From: Hydra vulgaris
Lineage: Eukaryota; Cnidaria; Hydrozoa; Anthoathecata; Hydridae
NCBI RefSeq assembly: GCF_038396675.1
Contig: NC_088931.1
Coordinates: 12,755,501-12,819,500, forward strand
Reading direction: 5' to 3'
Length of the DNA: 64,000 bases
The notes beneath the pieces are model-generated. The model saw nothing but the letters and a program-made list of their open reading frames with translations, was not told the origin of the DNA and made no database searches. Made by a program: the position numbers and the translations under genes. This document shows positions 43,271 to 56,534 of the stretch, one piece after another. Numbering within the stretch: the first letter of the stretch is position 1; each line of letters begins with the position of its first letter.

Positions 43271-45813
43271 CAGCTAACTGCAGAAAGGGAACAAGTCCAC
43301 AAAATTTAAAAATTCACTTTTTAACATCAATCAGTTCTAAATGGGTTATAAACCATATACTGCTTAAAGGGATAAACCTGCCATCATTTTTATAGGCATG
43401 GTATCAGTTTGAATTTTGCGTTTACTACAGAAAGGAAACACGCCCGGAACTTATTCTCTTTTTGCAATAAACATTAGTAACATAAAATAATAACATTTTG
43501 CTTGTGACTTACAAATTTCTTTGTTAAAAATGAGTTGTTCAGATGAAGATGACAATCCTTTAAAGAGAATAAAAAAAAAAGAGTTGTTAATTCAGACAGA
43601 TATAAAAGGAATGTAATTAAGAAAGTGGCAGGAAAAGAAGATATAAACTTGGTTGGAAAAACAATACCAGCCAAGAAACCAGCATCTAATGTTTGTAGGT
43701 AAGCTTTTATGGATTTATTTGTATTAATTGCTTTAATATTTCAGTAATGTTCATCTAGAAAGCTTTTTGAATACTGTTATATGTTGAGTCTTCTGCATAA
43801 AATAAATCGGCTGAGGGAAATGCACAGCACTTGTAGGTTTCTGACCATTGTGCTTAATGATGTGTCATAAAATTTTGCATTTGTGATTTTTGAACAAAGC
43901 TAGGCTACCTTAGAATTAATTACAACTACATAGATAAAACCATGTAACTATTTAGTAGTCTAATTTCCTAATTAATTAGGAAATGCCCAGGGTTTTTGGT
44001 AGAAACTTAGCTTATGTGTTTTTCAACATAGATATTAAAACATAGATAGGCCCAACCTTTTTTTTTAATTTCAGTTGCAAGAAAAACTGTTTGAAGATTT
44101 ACACGGTGGATGACATGGGGGAAATATTTACCAAGCTACATAATATGGAAACCAAAAATCAACAAGACATCTACTTGCAGTCACTAATGGATGTTCCCCC
44201 AGTTAACCGTCAAAGATCTAGACCAGGTTCTTCTTCTTCAAAACCTAAGTCTTTCGTAATGAACTACCATGTTATGCACAATGGGGTTCGTACTAAGATA
44301 TGTAAAAGTGGATTTATGAAACCATACGGATGTACTTCCAAACAGTGTTACAGGCTCTCGCATCTGTTACAGCTAAGCAAAACTCCAGTAAATAAAAGAG
44401 ACAGAAATGTTTCTGTTAATGCCATTCCCGGCACTGTAATCACTAGTTTGAGAGCTCATATTGAAAAATATCTTACAGAAAATGAACAATATACTGGAAG
44501 AGATAAAGAATACTTACCAGCTAATTTGGACGTAAAAACCATGTATGAGATGTTTATAAACAAACAGAAATATTTTCTTTTAACTACACTTGGCAATGAG
44601 AAAAGGCATATAAATCATATAAATTTTTCTGGCATTATTTCAAAGAAAATTACTCATTAAGTTACTCATTAATTACTTATTTACTCAATAATTACTTAAC
44701 TACTCATTAAGTGGTCAACCTGCAAAAGACGCATGTGCTGCCTGTCAGGAATTTAAGTTGAAAATAAAAAGTTCTTTTCTTAATGGCAATGAGGAAAGAC
44801 ACGCAATAGCAGAGCTTATGGTAAACAATAGGTGGGCTAAAAAGTTTTACAACAAAATAAAAGATACCACAGAGAAATGCTTAAAAGACCCTAAACAAGT
44901 TGGATTATGTGTAGATTACATATCTAATGTGACATTACCGTGCATATCAGTACAAGATACTTATTATTTCAGGAAACTCACAGGAAACGTTTTTGGAATT
45001 CACGACATTGCTTCCCGAAAAATGACTGTTTTTATTGATCATGAAGACTTTACCTTGTTCTATGCTTATGTGGTACGTAAAAAACAAAAACTCAGATGAA
45101 GTTAAAACTTTTTACCTTTTTGGTGACAACTGTGCTGGTCAAAACAAGAACCACACCCTTGTTAGACTTATGATGGCTCTTTGTGAAAATAAGAAATTTG
45201 GTGTTTCCTATTAAGGGACATTCTTTTATGTCTAATGACCATGATTTTGGAATTATAAAAAGAAAACTAAAAAAAGTAGAGAGATATTTTAAAACTGATA
45301 AAGTAATTAATTTGATTAACAGTTCTTCAAAAACTCCTGTAAAGTTTACTGTGAAAAAAATGTCATTTTAAGATTTTATTGACTATGAGGCCTGGTGACC
45401 CAAGTTTTACAAGAGAACATGCTTAAGCAATGACTCTTATGGAAAAATGTACTAAAATCTAACAAAATAACGTTTTCAATCTCAAAATATTGTGATATGT
45501 CAGTTTCTTCTGATGAACCAGGGGAGACTGAATGCAGTATGCATATTGCTGGATTGATAAGTGACATTTTTCGCTTACGAAACACTCTAGGGGACATTGA
45601 ATAAAGGGATCATGTCCATGTTTAAAAATATGTCCTACACTCATAACAAAATACATTAAAAAATTATGTATATATCTTTCAGACCCCTATTAACTGTTGA
45701 ATAACTAGGAAAAAACTGAAAACCCAAAGTTTGAAAATAAAGGGTCGAAACAGTCTTTTGTCCTTCCTGTAAAATGTGGACTTGTTGCCTTTCTGCGGTT
45801 AGCGATTCATTTA
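43266..45813 (+). mobile_element. TIR DNA element of 2.5 kb at a (TA)n edge
   Basis: Left end ATGAACAGCTAACTGCAGAA continuing GGGAACAAGTCCACA. The right end, read on the minus strand, is the same with a few changes (about 40 bases match). One broken gene inside. The left end sits directly at a TA array. Confidence 0.75.
44073..45420 (+). pseudogene. DDE-like gene of the 2.5-kb element
   Basis: The N-terminal part (44073-44660) reads CKKNCLKIYTVDDMGEIFTK, RQRSRPGSSSSKPKSFVMNY and MKPYGCTSKQCYRLSHLL. Then come ACAACQEFKLK and RKMTVFIDHEDFTLFYAYVV to 45099. After a shift comes FGDNCAGQNKNHTLVRLMMA, and after another shift IKGHSFMSNDHDFGIIKRKL (45183-45371). The DNCAGQNKN and GHSF...DHDFG.I blocks are the signature of an anonymous DDE-like family widespread in cnidarians and insects, in my recollection. 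The Asp residues there are probable catalytic positions. Breaks near 44670, 45075 and 45200, with a stop at 45371, make it inactive. An upstream exon near 43.5 kb is possible (GTAAGC donor at 43699). Confidence 0.65.
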
Positions 45814-45983
45814 TATTTAATGTTATATATGTAGATGTAAAATCATTTTGTTAAAAAATGCAATTAAATTTATCAACAATTTTACAAAAGTGTAAAGATA
45901 TAAATATTTCAAATAAATATTATTTTACAAATAGTTATAAAATACATAATTATAAAAACCATATTTAAAAAAATAAAAATTGC

Positions 45984-45989
45984 TTTATT
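45984..45989 (-). promoter_or_regulatory. Polyadenylation signal AATAAA
   Basis: AATAAA on the minus strand 46 bases after the stop codon of the 46035-47099 gene. Confidence 0.6.
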
Positions 45990-46034
45990 AAAAAAACTAG
46001 CTACAAACATTTTACACTCAATCTCCACATGAAT

Positions 46035-47099
46035 TCAAGACCATTCAACTTTTTTGCACGATGCTATAGCAACATCAAATTTTACCTTTTTCCCATTTGC
46101 CTCGATATACCAGCAATTGTTCTTTTGAAGTAATACTATCGTTTTTACACGAACAGCAACTGGTCCTTTCTTACCAACTAGCTCATTACCAGAATTGAAG
46201 CTTAAAGTTTCATTATTTATTGTTCCAATTAATTTCTTATTAATAGTAACGGTGGCACCTATTGCTAATTTATTGCCACCCTCAGCAATTTCAACTATTT
46301 TACCAGTTGCAGGCTTATTTAAAATAAGCGTAAACGGATGTCCAGGTTCATAATCCCATTCTTTAATAACAGATATAGTTGGTAAAAGTATTTCAAAAAG
46401 TTGCCGCCATTTATCGCCTTGAGGTTCTAGCTCAGATATATTTTGAATGGCTTTAATGCGTAAATCGTTAGAAAGTTGTTCCAGCATTTTTTTGGTGGGT
46501 TTAATGTACATCTTTGGCATTTCACCTTCTACTATTTCATCCTCTAGTAAATCAGTTTCTAGGGAACTAGGACTTAAAGATATGTCTAGTGAGCTAGGTC
46601 TATAAAATGAACCATCAACATTACTATTTAATATTTGAAGACAATGCAAAAGACCAGTCCAGTTACTATTGCAAACTGCATTCAACCAAAGACTTCGTTG
46701 AGAAATAAAAGAAAACTTAAAAGCAGAATAAACTATGTGTTTTTCCAAAATTAAAAGTAAATTGCGACCATTTTTTTGTAGTCGAACCATGCTGTCTTCA
46801 TAAAGTTCATTTTGCTCAATAGAATCATAGTTGGTAATAGAGAAATTATAACTCGGAGGAGCCGGATTATTATCTATAGCATCATAAGAAGGAGGGGGAG
46901 GCATATTAGATTCATTTTCTGCGTTAAGTGATCCATAGTCAAACGGCAATTCGTTCTGATTTAGTGAAATAGTTTCTTGGCAATTTTCAGTAGAAAAGCC
47001 TGAAGTATCAACTGAAACATTGAAAGAGTCATTTTGAAAAGGATTATTCGGAGTACTAGAGGGCACAACTATATTTGTTGAATAAAGCTGTTGCGACAT
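46035..47099 (-). CDS. Intact 354-codon protein with two PPxY motifs, probable host gene
   Basis: The frame is uninterrupted, unlike almost everything nearby, and is followed 46 bases on by AATAAA. Residues 1-100 are Ser/Asn/Pro-rich and disordered with PPPPSY (67-72) and PPSY (81-84), ligands for WW domains (for example in NEDD4-type ubiquitin ligases). Residues 100-160 are helical with aromatic residues (RSLWLNAVCNSNWTGLLHCL). 160-240 are acidic, then helical. The C-terminal 110 residues are beta-rich (HPFTLILNKPATGKIVEIAE; VAVRVKTIVLLQKNNCWYIE). The frame stays open upstream of the ATG to a possible AG acceptor near 47200 (HLYKILFRLIKSVREAKKGD), so this may be the last exon of a longer protein. 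I do not recognise the family. A domesticated element protein is an alternative. Confidence 0.7.
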   Translation of the reverse strand: MSQQLYSTNIVVPSSTPNNPFQNDSFNVSVDTSGFSTENCQETISLNQNELPFDYGSLNAENESNMPPPPSYDAIDNNPAPPSYNFSITNYDSIEQNELYEDSMVRLQKNGRNLLLILEKHIVYSAFKFSFISQRSLWLNAVCNSNWTGLLHCLQILNSNVDGSFYRPSSLDISLSPSSLETDLLEDEIVEGEMPKMYIKPTKKMLEQLSNDLRIKAIQNISELEPQGDKWRQLFEILLPTISVIKEWDYEPGHPFTLILNKPATGKIVEIAEGGNKLAIGATVTINKKLIGTINNETLSFNSGNELVGKKGPVAVRVKTIVLLQKNNCWYIEANGKKVKFDVAIASCKKVEWS

Positions 47100-47328
47100 A
47101 ATATTCCAACTTTCGGGAGTAACGTTTTTGTCTCCTTTTTTAGCTTCTCGAACTGATTTTATAAGTCTAAATAGAATTTTGTATAAATGTGTATGAAAGC
47201 TTGGTAATTTTAATAATTTGAAAAAAAATATATTATGATTAATGCTGATTTAAAGAAACTAATTTTTATTGTGAATAAAATTTCAAATTTTTAAAAGGAT
47301 TTTTTTTCAATTAAAATAATGTCAGTCT

Positions 47329-47430
47329 AAGCCAAAACTCTCAGCCGATGAATGTACGCTGCGCCTATTGAATATTTAATAATGTACGCTGCGCCAACAT
47401 CAGTCAATGAATGTATATTTCGCTGCATTT
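47329..47430. repeat. Copy of MITE core text
   Basis: GCCAAAACTCTCAGCCGATG and twice AATGTACGCTGCGCC resemble the cores at 35.58 and 37.63 kb. Confidence 0.45.
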
Positions 47431-48229
47431 ATGGAGCAAAATATATAAAAAAAAGTTTAAAATATAGACTAGTCGGTTAAAGTAAGAATTACCCTTAATC
47501 GGTTGAAACTTAAATAATTTGAAATCAATTGCATATGAAAATTTCTGACTATATAAAAATTGAACCCCTCCAATTTGAGGGGGTTACAAATTTTATAAAG
47601 TTAACATTTTTGAACGCTAAAAGAACCTTTGTATGAAATTTAAAATTTATCGATGAATATAAATTTAGTTAAGAATAATAAAAAAATGTTTTATCAACTT
47701 GTTGCTTTCACGTTTGGTACAAATGTCGCAAAATTTTTAGGGCTTTTTTGTTCCCAGACTCCAATCATCACAACTTTTAGTAAAGCATCCTTTTTTGACA
47801 TAAGTACAAACATTTAAATATTTTGAGTTTGCTCCATGTCTGAATGTTATCTCAAACATCAAAAAATGCTGCATCGGCCCCTGCTACTTATACTATACCA
47901 AAAATTACATATTTAAACTATTCATAAATTTTGGAAATATGGAATGCATTTTTTCTATCATTTTTCTAGAGCAGACAGATTTTTTTTTTTGTTCATCAAG
48001 AGTATTTAATGTAAAATAATTTTATATGCCAACATAACAAATTTTATCAAACTTTGTTGCTTTATTTAATATTGTTACCACCAGTTGCTATTAGAAGATA
48101 CACATTTTTAACAATTATAGAATAACCATTATTTTGTTCAGGTTGACAGCTATATATCATTATTTGAGCGATTTTATTTCAAATATGCTCATAGATAGCT
48201 TAAAGAAAAAACTTTTTTTTTTTAAATCG
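47431..48229. other. AT-rich spacer, no gene seen
   Basis: Contains a small hairpin (AACCCCTCCAATTTGAGGGG at about 47563). Otherwise nothing. Confidence 0.45.
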
Positions 48230-48340
48230 ACATCAAAACGCCCCCCTCCCCATTGTCAATTATTGTCAAACTTTTCAGCACCCCTTCTCCCCCTCTATTT
48301 ACTGACATTATTTATGAATGGCCCTTTAGTTATTCCTTTT
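48230..48340. repeat. MITE-like end, CCATAAA type (minus orientation)
   Basis: Read on the minus strand: AAAGGGCCATTCATAAATAA, TGTCAG, then G-runs 30-80 bases inside. Same style as the ends at 21.1, 59.2, 59.8 and 61.8 kb. Confidence 0.45.
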
Positions 48341-48889
48341 GGTAATTATTTTACAATATCAAAACAAATCTGAGGCCATCAAGTCATAGATTTTTGCTAA
48401 TAGTTTATTATGCTGAAATGTGTTTTATAAAATTTGTAATCTGTTTATTACAAGGACAATTCAAATCATTTTGTTTTTAATTCAAGAATGTTGCAAATTA
48501 CCTGGGCTAGCTATAAAAACCAATAAGCAAAATTCTCAAACTTAGTAATGTTTATAATTTATATATGGAAGTATAACACTGGTTAACAAAAAAATACTTT
48601 TTGAATGCACCATGAATCTAAATAGCTTTTTCTAAACCAGTTTTTTGTGCTAATTTCAAATCTGCTTTCAGTTTTCTTCCAGCACGTCTAATTCTTGAGA
48701 TGTATGGAATTTTAATTTTCGGACATTCTGTACTTTATCCCTATACATAAACATTGATAAACATTCAATATTTCAAGCACCACTTATGTTTCTATACAAA
48801 TAAGTCAAAGTCTCTGTGACTAGGTTTATTTGTAAACATTTATACACATTTAATAGTTTAAAGACTGTTGACTAAAGCATATAAATCAC
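48341..48889. other. AT-rich spacer, no gene seen
   Basis: Nothing with coding character or repeat structure. Confidence 0.45.
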
Positions 48890-49840
48890 TTAAAATCTCT
48901 GTGAATATGACTTCCTTTTGTAGACTTTTTTTGGTTCATCACGATAAAGCATACAACAGTAGTCATCTAACATACTTTCATTCCAGAGTCCTTGGTAACG
49001 CTTTTCCATCACTTGAATATCTTGGTGGAATCGTTCATCTTGTTCATCACTCACAGCGCCCAAATTTTCAGGAAAAAATGCCAAATGCGAATGCAGAAAA
49101 TGCATTTTCAATGACATACGACAGTCCACTTTTTGGAACGAATCGAGTAGCTTTTGAATACAATTTTCATATTCACACGATTTGTGATTCCCCAAGAAGT
49201 TTTTACAAACCCATACAAACGCTTTCCACGCTTCTTTTTCGTCGAAGTAAGTGACTCTTCAAATCCATGGTCTTTCAAAACCTCTCGAATTTGGGGTCCG
49301 ACAAAAACGCCTTCTTTAAGTTTCGCTGCACTAATTTTGAGAAATTTTTCAACCAAGTATTGAAAACTTGTTGATTCAGTTTTACCTAATGCTTTTGCAA
49401 AGTTTTTCACCAAACCAAGCTTGATGTGAAGCGGTGGCAAAAATATTTTGTCTGGATCAACCAGCGGAATATGGTGAAGGCTGTTACACCGGGTTCGTAT
49501 TCAGTTCTCAACATCCTATCACGTTTTACGTAATGTTCGTTCACAACACGACTATTCCATAAACAAAGAAAGCAGCAGAACTTGGTAAACCCTGTTTGCA
49601 TACCCATTAACATACCAATCACTTTCAAATCACCACAAATGTTACACTGATGAGTTTTGTAATCAATAGCGTCTAGTAAGATTTTCATATTTTCGTGAGT
49701 TTCATTCAAGTGTGCGGAATGAGCGATTGGAATACATGACTTCTGATTGCCAATATGCAACAACACGGCCTTCAAACTCCTCTTGGATGAATCAATGAAG
49801 AGGCACCAATCACGAGGCGAATGCACTTGGGATAAATTTT
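48890..49840 (-). pseudogene. Unnamed transposon-like gene family, copy 2
   Basis: Better preserved than the copy at 13-15 kb. 49826-49440 reads MHSPRDWCLFIDSSKRSLKA, HNAHL-type text and CNICGDLKVIGMLMGMQTGF, then FCCFLCLWNS (Cys pair). After a shift, 49440 on has PPLHIKLGLVKNFAKALGKT and LKEGVFVGPQIREVLKDHGF. After another shift near 49200 it reads FLGNHKSCEYENCIQKLLDS, HFLHSHLAFFPENLGAVSDE, QDERFHQDIQVMEKRYQGLW and WNESMLDDYCCMLYRDEP with a stop near 48890. The blocks FIDSS, ICGDLK and E..ERFHQD contain conserved acids that could form a DDE/D site. Two frameshifts inactivate it. The N-terminus (Cys region) is lost. Confidence 0.7.
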
Positions 49841-50493
49841 CGAAAAGACCATTAAATATTCAAAACTTAAATATTCATAACAATTTGTACTTCATTTTAA
49901 TGCTAAGTTTTAACTTAGCTTTGAAACTTTAAATATCTATTGCCGACAAAATATTTTTTTTAGAGACTCAGCATACAACAGTTAATCGATAAGAAACTAC
50001 AGCAATCAATTTCTTAAAAAGTTAAATTTTGAAATAGTTTAGATAATATGCTTTATATATTTAATTTTATTTAATAAAAAAAAAAAAAAATGTAAGTCTA
50101 ATTTAGGGTTGTTCGCCGATATACATGACTTTTACTTTTATACATCTTTAGCGTATTTCGAAATACTTTTACGGAATTTACATAAGCGAAAGCTCACTTC
50201 CGCAAAGCGTTATACGAAAAGTTAAAAAATTTTAAATTCCGTATTAACGACTCCGTATTAACGACTTGAGAAAGAAAACTTGCGGAGCGATTAATTTCGA
50301 AAGAAAAGACTTTCGCAACAGCCCCTTGCGAAAGGAGCGTTTCAAAACGTCCACTTACGGAAAAGACTCGAAAACATTTATCAAACTGTTATACTAAACA
50401 AACAAAAAAAATGCCATTCTTTTTTGTTTAAATAAAAATAATGTTGTTAAATGATTTTTAAACCATCTGCACATTTATCTATGATATGTTTGT
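49841..50493. other. Spacer with a GC-richer patch
   Basis: 50110-50380 is richer in G/C with repeated TTTCGAAA, CTTACGGA and TTGCGAAAG-like words, possibly a MITE body. Ends not identified. No gene. Confidence 0.4.
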
Positions 50494-50625
<132 letters not shown>

Positions 50626-50712
50626 CAGCAAATATAGTAAAAACTAAATAATTACAACACTCGATTTATTTTAAACATAACTCAGATTTTCACGCAAACA
50701 AGCGATCATCAA

Positions 50713-50760
50713 GTCAGGGGCGAATCTACGGGGGTGTTACACCCTCCGTAGATCCGCCTT
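50713..50760. repeat. hAT-like end with short hairpin
   Basis: CAGGGGCGAATCTACGGGGG starts like a hAT tip. It is followed by CCCTCCGTAGATCCGCC, its near complement, giving a hairpin. The other end of an element is not found. Confidence 0.45.
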
Positions 50761-51080
50761 ACACCACCCGTAGATTTATAAAAAGATAGGATTAATTTAC
50801 AAATTGATAGGATCAATTTACAAGAAAAAGAGATTTTCTAAGTTTCGACATTTTTTTGTACAATAAAACTCTTCACCAGTTTTATATTTTTTTTAGTAAA
50901 CATGTTTGACAAAACCAGCTTTTGCAATTTGTATTTTCGCATGTAAACCATTTACAATTTTCATTTTCTTTATTTTCATTCCACAATTTTCGGCACTTTT
51001 TTTGCTGCCTAGAATCATTTATTTTTTGCTTCTTTGAAGGTTTTCTTTAGTTTTATTTGGGTATTCACATTTCACTCTTT
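50761..51080. other. Low-complexity spacer or degraded tail of the pogo gene
   Basis: On the minus strand, Cys/Lys-containing text (for example VNGLHAKIQIAKAGFVKH) may be the far C-terminus of the adjacent pogo-type relic. Otherwise AT-rich. Confidence 0.35.
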
Positions 51081-52160
51081 TTAAGTCAACATTTTTTTTG
51101 TATTAGCGTTTTGGACTCGAAAATGTTCTTTTAAAGATATTTTAAGTCCAATTACTGTTTGATTCAATGCATGTATTGCTGGTGTCACTGGACAAAATTG
51201 TGTTTCAATAAGTTGCAAATTGAGATGGTGTGTTATGATTTTTGTCAGATTGAGTTTGTGTAGATTGAGTTTGTGTAGGTTGAGTTTGTGATGGTCCAAA
51301 CGTTTCAGCAACTTTTAATTTAAATTTATCAATTTTGTTTATATCAAGTGGAAATAAACCAGTATTTTGAAATCTTCCAATTACTTTTAATCGTGTAAAT
51401 ATTTCACGACTGTTAAAAAGTTTGGTTTGAAGCTGAACAAAACTTTGTTTTGCTAAATTGCTCCATAACGTGCTTGCATAATACTATTGTAATAATATTT
51501 GCCTGATATTTTTGACATGACAATATACTCCCACATTTAATGATTGAAGTATGTGGATGGAGTGAGCTGGTAAACATATTAACCTGATATTATTTTCAAT
51601 GCACGTTAGTGCAACTTGATATACTACATGTGTGTTATGACCATCCAAAACATCCGTTAAACACATGTGTACCTGGAGTTTTTTTAATTGTTGTTATAAA
51701 TAACTTATTCAGCCATTACATAAATTGTTTATCTTCCATCCATCCTGACGAAGTTGTATATTCAGCGTTTGACGGACCACTTAAACACCAACTGCTGTAT
51801 TGACACTGCTGTATTGATTTAAATATTATAAATGGTGGAATTGTGGTTCCAGCTGCTTTGATGCAATTAGCAACTGTATAATTTATTTTTTCATTATTAC
51901 CAACGAATTTTATATAGTTTAGCACCACGGCTGTAAACTATTGCTTTATTTAAATATATGCAATTTCTTTAGTGCAAGATGCTGCTTTCAGTGTTGATAT
52001 GTTGTTAAAACCCCAAACTGATCATTTTTCTAGTACTTCTACCCTTGCGAATTCACACGATTTGACGAGGAACCTTTAGGAATATTGTATGTTTGAGATG
52101 CTTTGCATAAACTTATTTCACAACTATTTATACTTGCAAACGCCATAGTTATTTGCTTCT
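51081..52160 (-). pseudogene. pogo/Tigger-like transposase (DDE_1) relic
   Basis: The gene starts near 52147 with MAFASINSCEISLCKASQTY and NIPKGSSSNRV, a psq-type helix-turn-helix as in pogo transposases. The DDE_1 core follows: INYTVANCIKAAGTTIPPFI, GWMEDKQFM, LDGHNTHVVYQVALTCIENN (catalytic Asp), and IRLICLPAHSIHILQSLNVG, where the usual Q.LD.. reads QSLNV, so the third Asp position is lost. Towards 51300 comes VIGRFQNTGLFPLDINKIDK and a repeated LNLHKLNLHKLNL-type or TQPTQTQSTQTQS tail depending on frame. Stops and shifts occur near 51940, 51715, 51480 and 51300. Confidence 0.75.
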
Positions 52161-53636
<1,476 letters not shown>

Positions 53637-54030
53637 TAGGGATATGACTTTTTTGCAACCTACTAGGCCTGTATCGTAATTCAATGAACTTTTATGTAAA
53701 AAGAACGAATAGATGTTTCATTTTGACATATTTTGAAAAAAGGTCACCCCAAAACCAAAAAATCGAATTTTCAATAGGTACACTTTTGTACAGTAAATGA
53801 ATATTAAAGGCTGAAGATGTTGTAAGAGTCATACTCCTGTTGTTATTTTATTTATTTATGCAACATGTACTGTGATATAACAAAAAACATTATGTGATAT
53901 ATAATTATACAAGTATTACAAAATTAACAGTATCAAAGCGTCTAGTACAACAATATACATAACTGTCTGTGTCTATAGGCCTACTGTGTTTAGTACATGG
54001 GTCACATGATGCTCACGTCTCATAAAGAGT

Positions 54031-55830
54031 CTAGCGCTTATTACTTAGAATGAATCGAAGTTGCAGTTTGTCTTTCTTTCTGCAGGAAGCATACAGGTCT
54101 TGCATCACCTTGATTGCACGTTCAGCTATCTGATTACTTCGTGGTATGTCGATGAAGGATGGCTCTTTCTTCCAGTGATTTTTGAATGACTGCAATGCCT
54201 TTTTGTAAGGCTTCAATACATCAGATAAATTCTTGAAGTCATTGTCATTGTACTTTTGACTACTAAACCAATGTTCTGCCCACTCATATGAAATGAACCT
54301 GCAAACCTTCTCCAAATTCTTTCTCGCTTCAGGCATAAGAATGAACGCCAGAATGGCGAAAATGGCTCTTGAGTTCCATCTGGCATTGCTCATATTAGGA
54401 ATGTTCTAAAAGTGAATCAGAGGGAAGTTTCTTTGTTCTTCATAGAACCTAAACACTCTTGTTAAATGGTACAAAAACTTCATATCGTCTCTCCACCCTG
54501 ATTTATCAAGAATTTCTACAGTTCCATTCACAAACTTATCCTTCAGTTCATCATACTTATTCAACAGTTCAGACACAAATGGGTATTCAATGTTTGGAGA
54601 TTTGGTATCACCCCCAAGTTCTTCGTCCATCACCAGACGGAGAATCCTGTCTAGTACGTGATGCTGACAGCCGATAAATTGTGGTATTGTGACACCCTTT
54701 AATTTAAACATACGTTGCAACTTCACAACAACTCCATTTCTCTTCCCAGTATTGACGTTTGTTGTATCAGTAATGATCATCTTAATTGAATTCCACAAAT
54801 TGTATTCATCAATAAGTTTGGCAATTTTTTCAGCAACAGTTTCAGCTTTGCCATCTTTTAAACGCAGTGCATCAAGTTTCACGTCAGTTCTTTCATTCTG
54901 AAGTACAACTACCTGATATTCCTTATCATCTATTCGTTTGCCGTCAAAGTGTAAGGACCACTGTTCCATTTTAAGTTGTTGTATCATTTCTTTTTTTAAT
55001 TTACCTGCCTCTTTGAATATGGACTTGTAAATTGCTGATTGACTTGGAGTTGGAATATCAATACCTTGTTGTGATAATACATTGCATATTTTAGCAGCTT
55101 TCTTTGTGGAAACTCCACTTGATGTATCCATACTTACAGCAAATTTACTTTTGTAGTGCTTTCTAGTTTTTTTCTGAGTGTCCTCATCATCGTCTTTATC
55201 ACCGTCGTCGTCTTCATCATCTTCACTCTTACTTTTGCAGTTTTCAGATTCAGTACCACTGTCTGTGGTAGACAGGACTTGTGATGTGGAAGATATTGCT
55301 GTTCCAGACTGGACTTTCCTTCTCTTGGAAGGGTGAATGGTTTCTTTACTTGCCACTTGTCCTGTTGAGTACCCCACCTGTCCTTTACTTTCTTTTTGTA
55401 AGTGGTATAGACGTTTATCTTCCGAGGATAACCACTGGCCATTCACTTTCGTGATGTCAAATAATGCATTGAGAACATCATATTTTCCACGCTTGACACA
55501 TTCATCATAGACCTTCAGCACCTTCATAAGCTTTGCTCTTATCACTTGATCAGACACACGTGGAAAATTCAGTTTATTGTCCCACAATTTTGTAATTTCC
55601 TTAGAAATTTGGTCTATTCGTTCTTTTCTTCCTTTAACATATGCTCCGAGAAACTGGTATCTTCCTACGATCTGCAATTGAAGTGGTATTCTGGATTTTT
55701 CATCGAGTGAATGTTCTTCTACAGCCACGCTTCCTCTTCTTCTGTGTGACTCTTGAAATCTCACCAAATTTTTAGTCCAAGTCTTCTTGTTCTTTGTTAC
55801 TGTGGTATGACTTTTCTTGTGAGACATCAT
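54031..55830 (-). pseudogene. ~600-codon DDE-like transposase with one amber stop
   Basis: The frame runs from 55830 to 54031, broken only by TAG at 54406-54408. The N-terminus is basic (residues 1-45, SHKKSHTTVTKNKKTWTKNL). Residues 195-225 are acidic, with a run of Asp. The catalytic part has MEQWSLHFDGKRIDDKEYQV (first Asp), SIKMIITDTTNVNTGKRNGV (second Asp), then PQFIGCQHHVLDRILRLVMD (a C..H pair). After the stop comes MSNARWNSRAIFAILAFILM and DIPRSNQIAERAIKVMQDLY (probable Glu). The DGK / TDTTNVNTG.R.G / C.HH order matches an anonymous hAT-like transposase family, in my recollection. One point mutation separates it from an intact gene, so this is a young copy or an active-family member. 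Confidence 0.75.
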
Positions 55831-55837
55831 ATAATAT

Positions 55838-56306
55838 TGTTACGACTTTACGGATAGCTGAGCGTAAATATCCGTTTAATAAAGTCGTTTAATTAATAAA
55901 ATACTTTAACTGTATAGTAATTCAATTATAGTTCGATAATCCAGTCAATGTTGATAACAGTTCGATAATCCAGTCCGTATCCTAACGATAATGCTACAAC
56001 TACTTATACTTCGTACACTTACAGCGTCTTTAGTTCGCTACAGTAGTTCCTTATTAGCTCAGTTACACGCAGAGTACTTCATAGAACTATTCACATTATC
56101 AACACTGAGCTCTGACAGCAGCTCGCTTATATAATTATTTAGAGCTTCCAGAATGTTCTACTAAGTTCTATAATCTTCTACAGTCTGTTACAGTCGTCTA
56201 TATCACCGTGGTAACACAATGATGTCATCACATAACAATTCCAAGTATTTGCCGGCACACGGCCGTTTCGTTGCCATGGTAACGTTATATTTATAAATTC
56301 ATAACA
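55838..56306. repeat. Candidate solo LTR
   Basis: 469 bases beginning TGTTACGAC and ending TAACA, the TG...CA form with a TGTTA/TAACA inverted tip. It is GC-richer than its surroundings, with CTTATATAA at about 56128 as a TATA-like box. No 5-bp target duplication is evident (AATAT and AAATA flanks), and no second LTR or gag-pol is in view. It lies 8 bases upstream of the transposase start codon. Confidence 0.45.
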
Positions 56307-56534
56307 AAATAATGAAATAAATAGAATTAAGCTGAGAATTAAGCTTAAGATTAAAACATCGGTCAAAAATGAATGTATAAAAATGGTAAATCAAATTTTT
56401 ATTTTGGGGGTGACCTTTTTTTGTTGCAGAAAGCTATTTGGGCCTTTTTTCATGATTTTAGGTAAAAGTTCATCGATTTATGATACAGGAAACATTTTAT
56501 TTGAAAAAAAATTAAAAAGTCATATCCCTAATAT

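Noticed and set aside
48134..48373. 79-codon ORF with Pro-rich stretch
   Set aside because: The Pro codons come from the C-runs of a MITE-like end.
50113..50380. Possible gene in the GC-richer patch
   Set aside because: No frame stays open long enough. Word repeats suggest a non-coding element.
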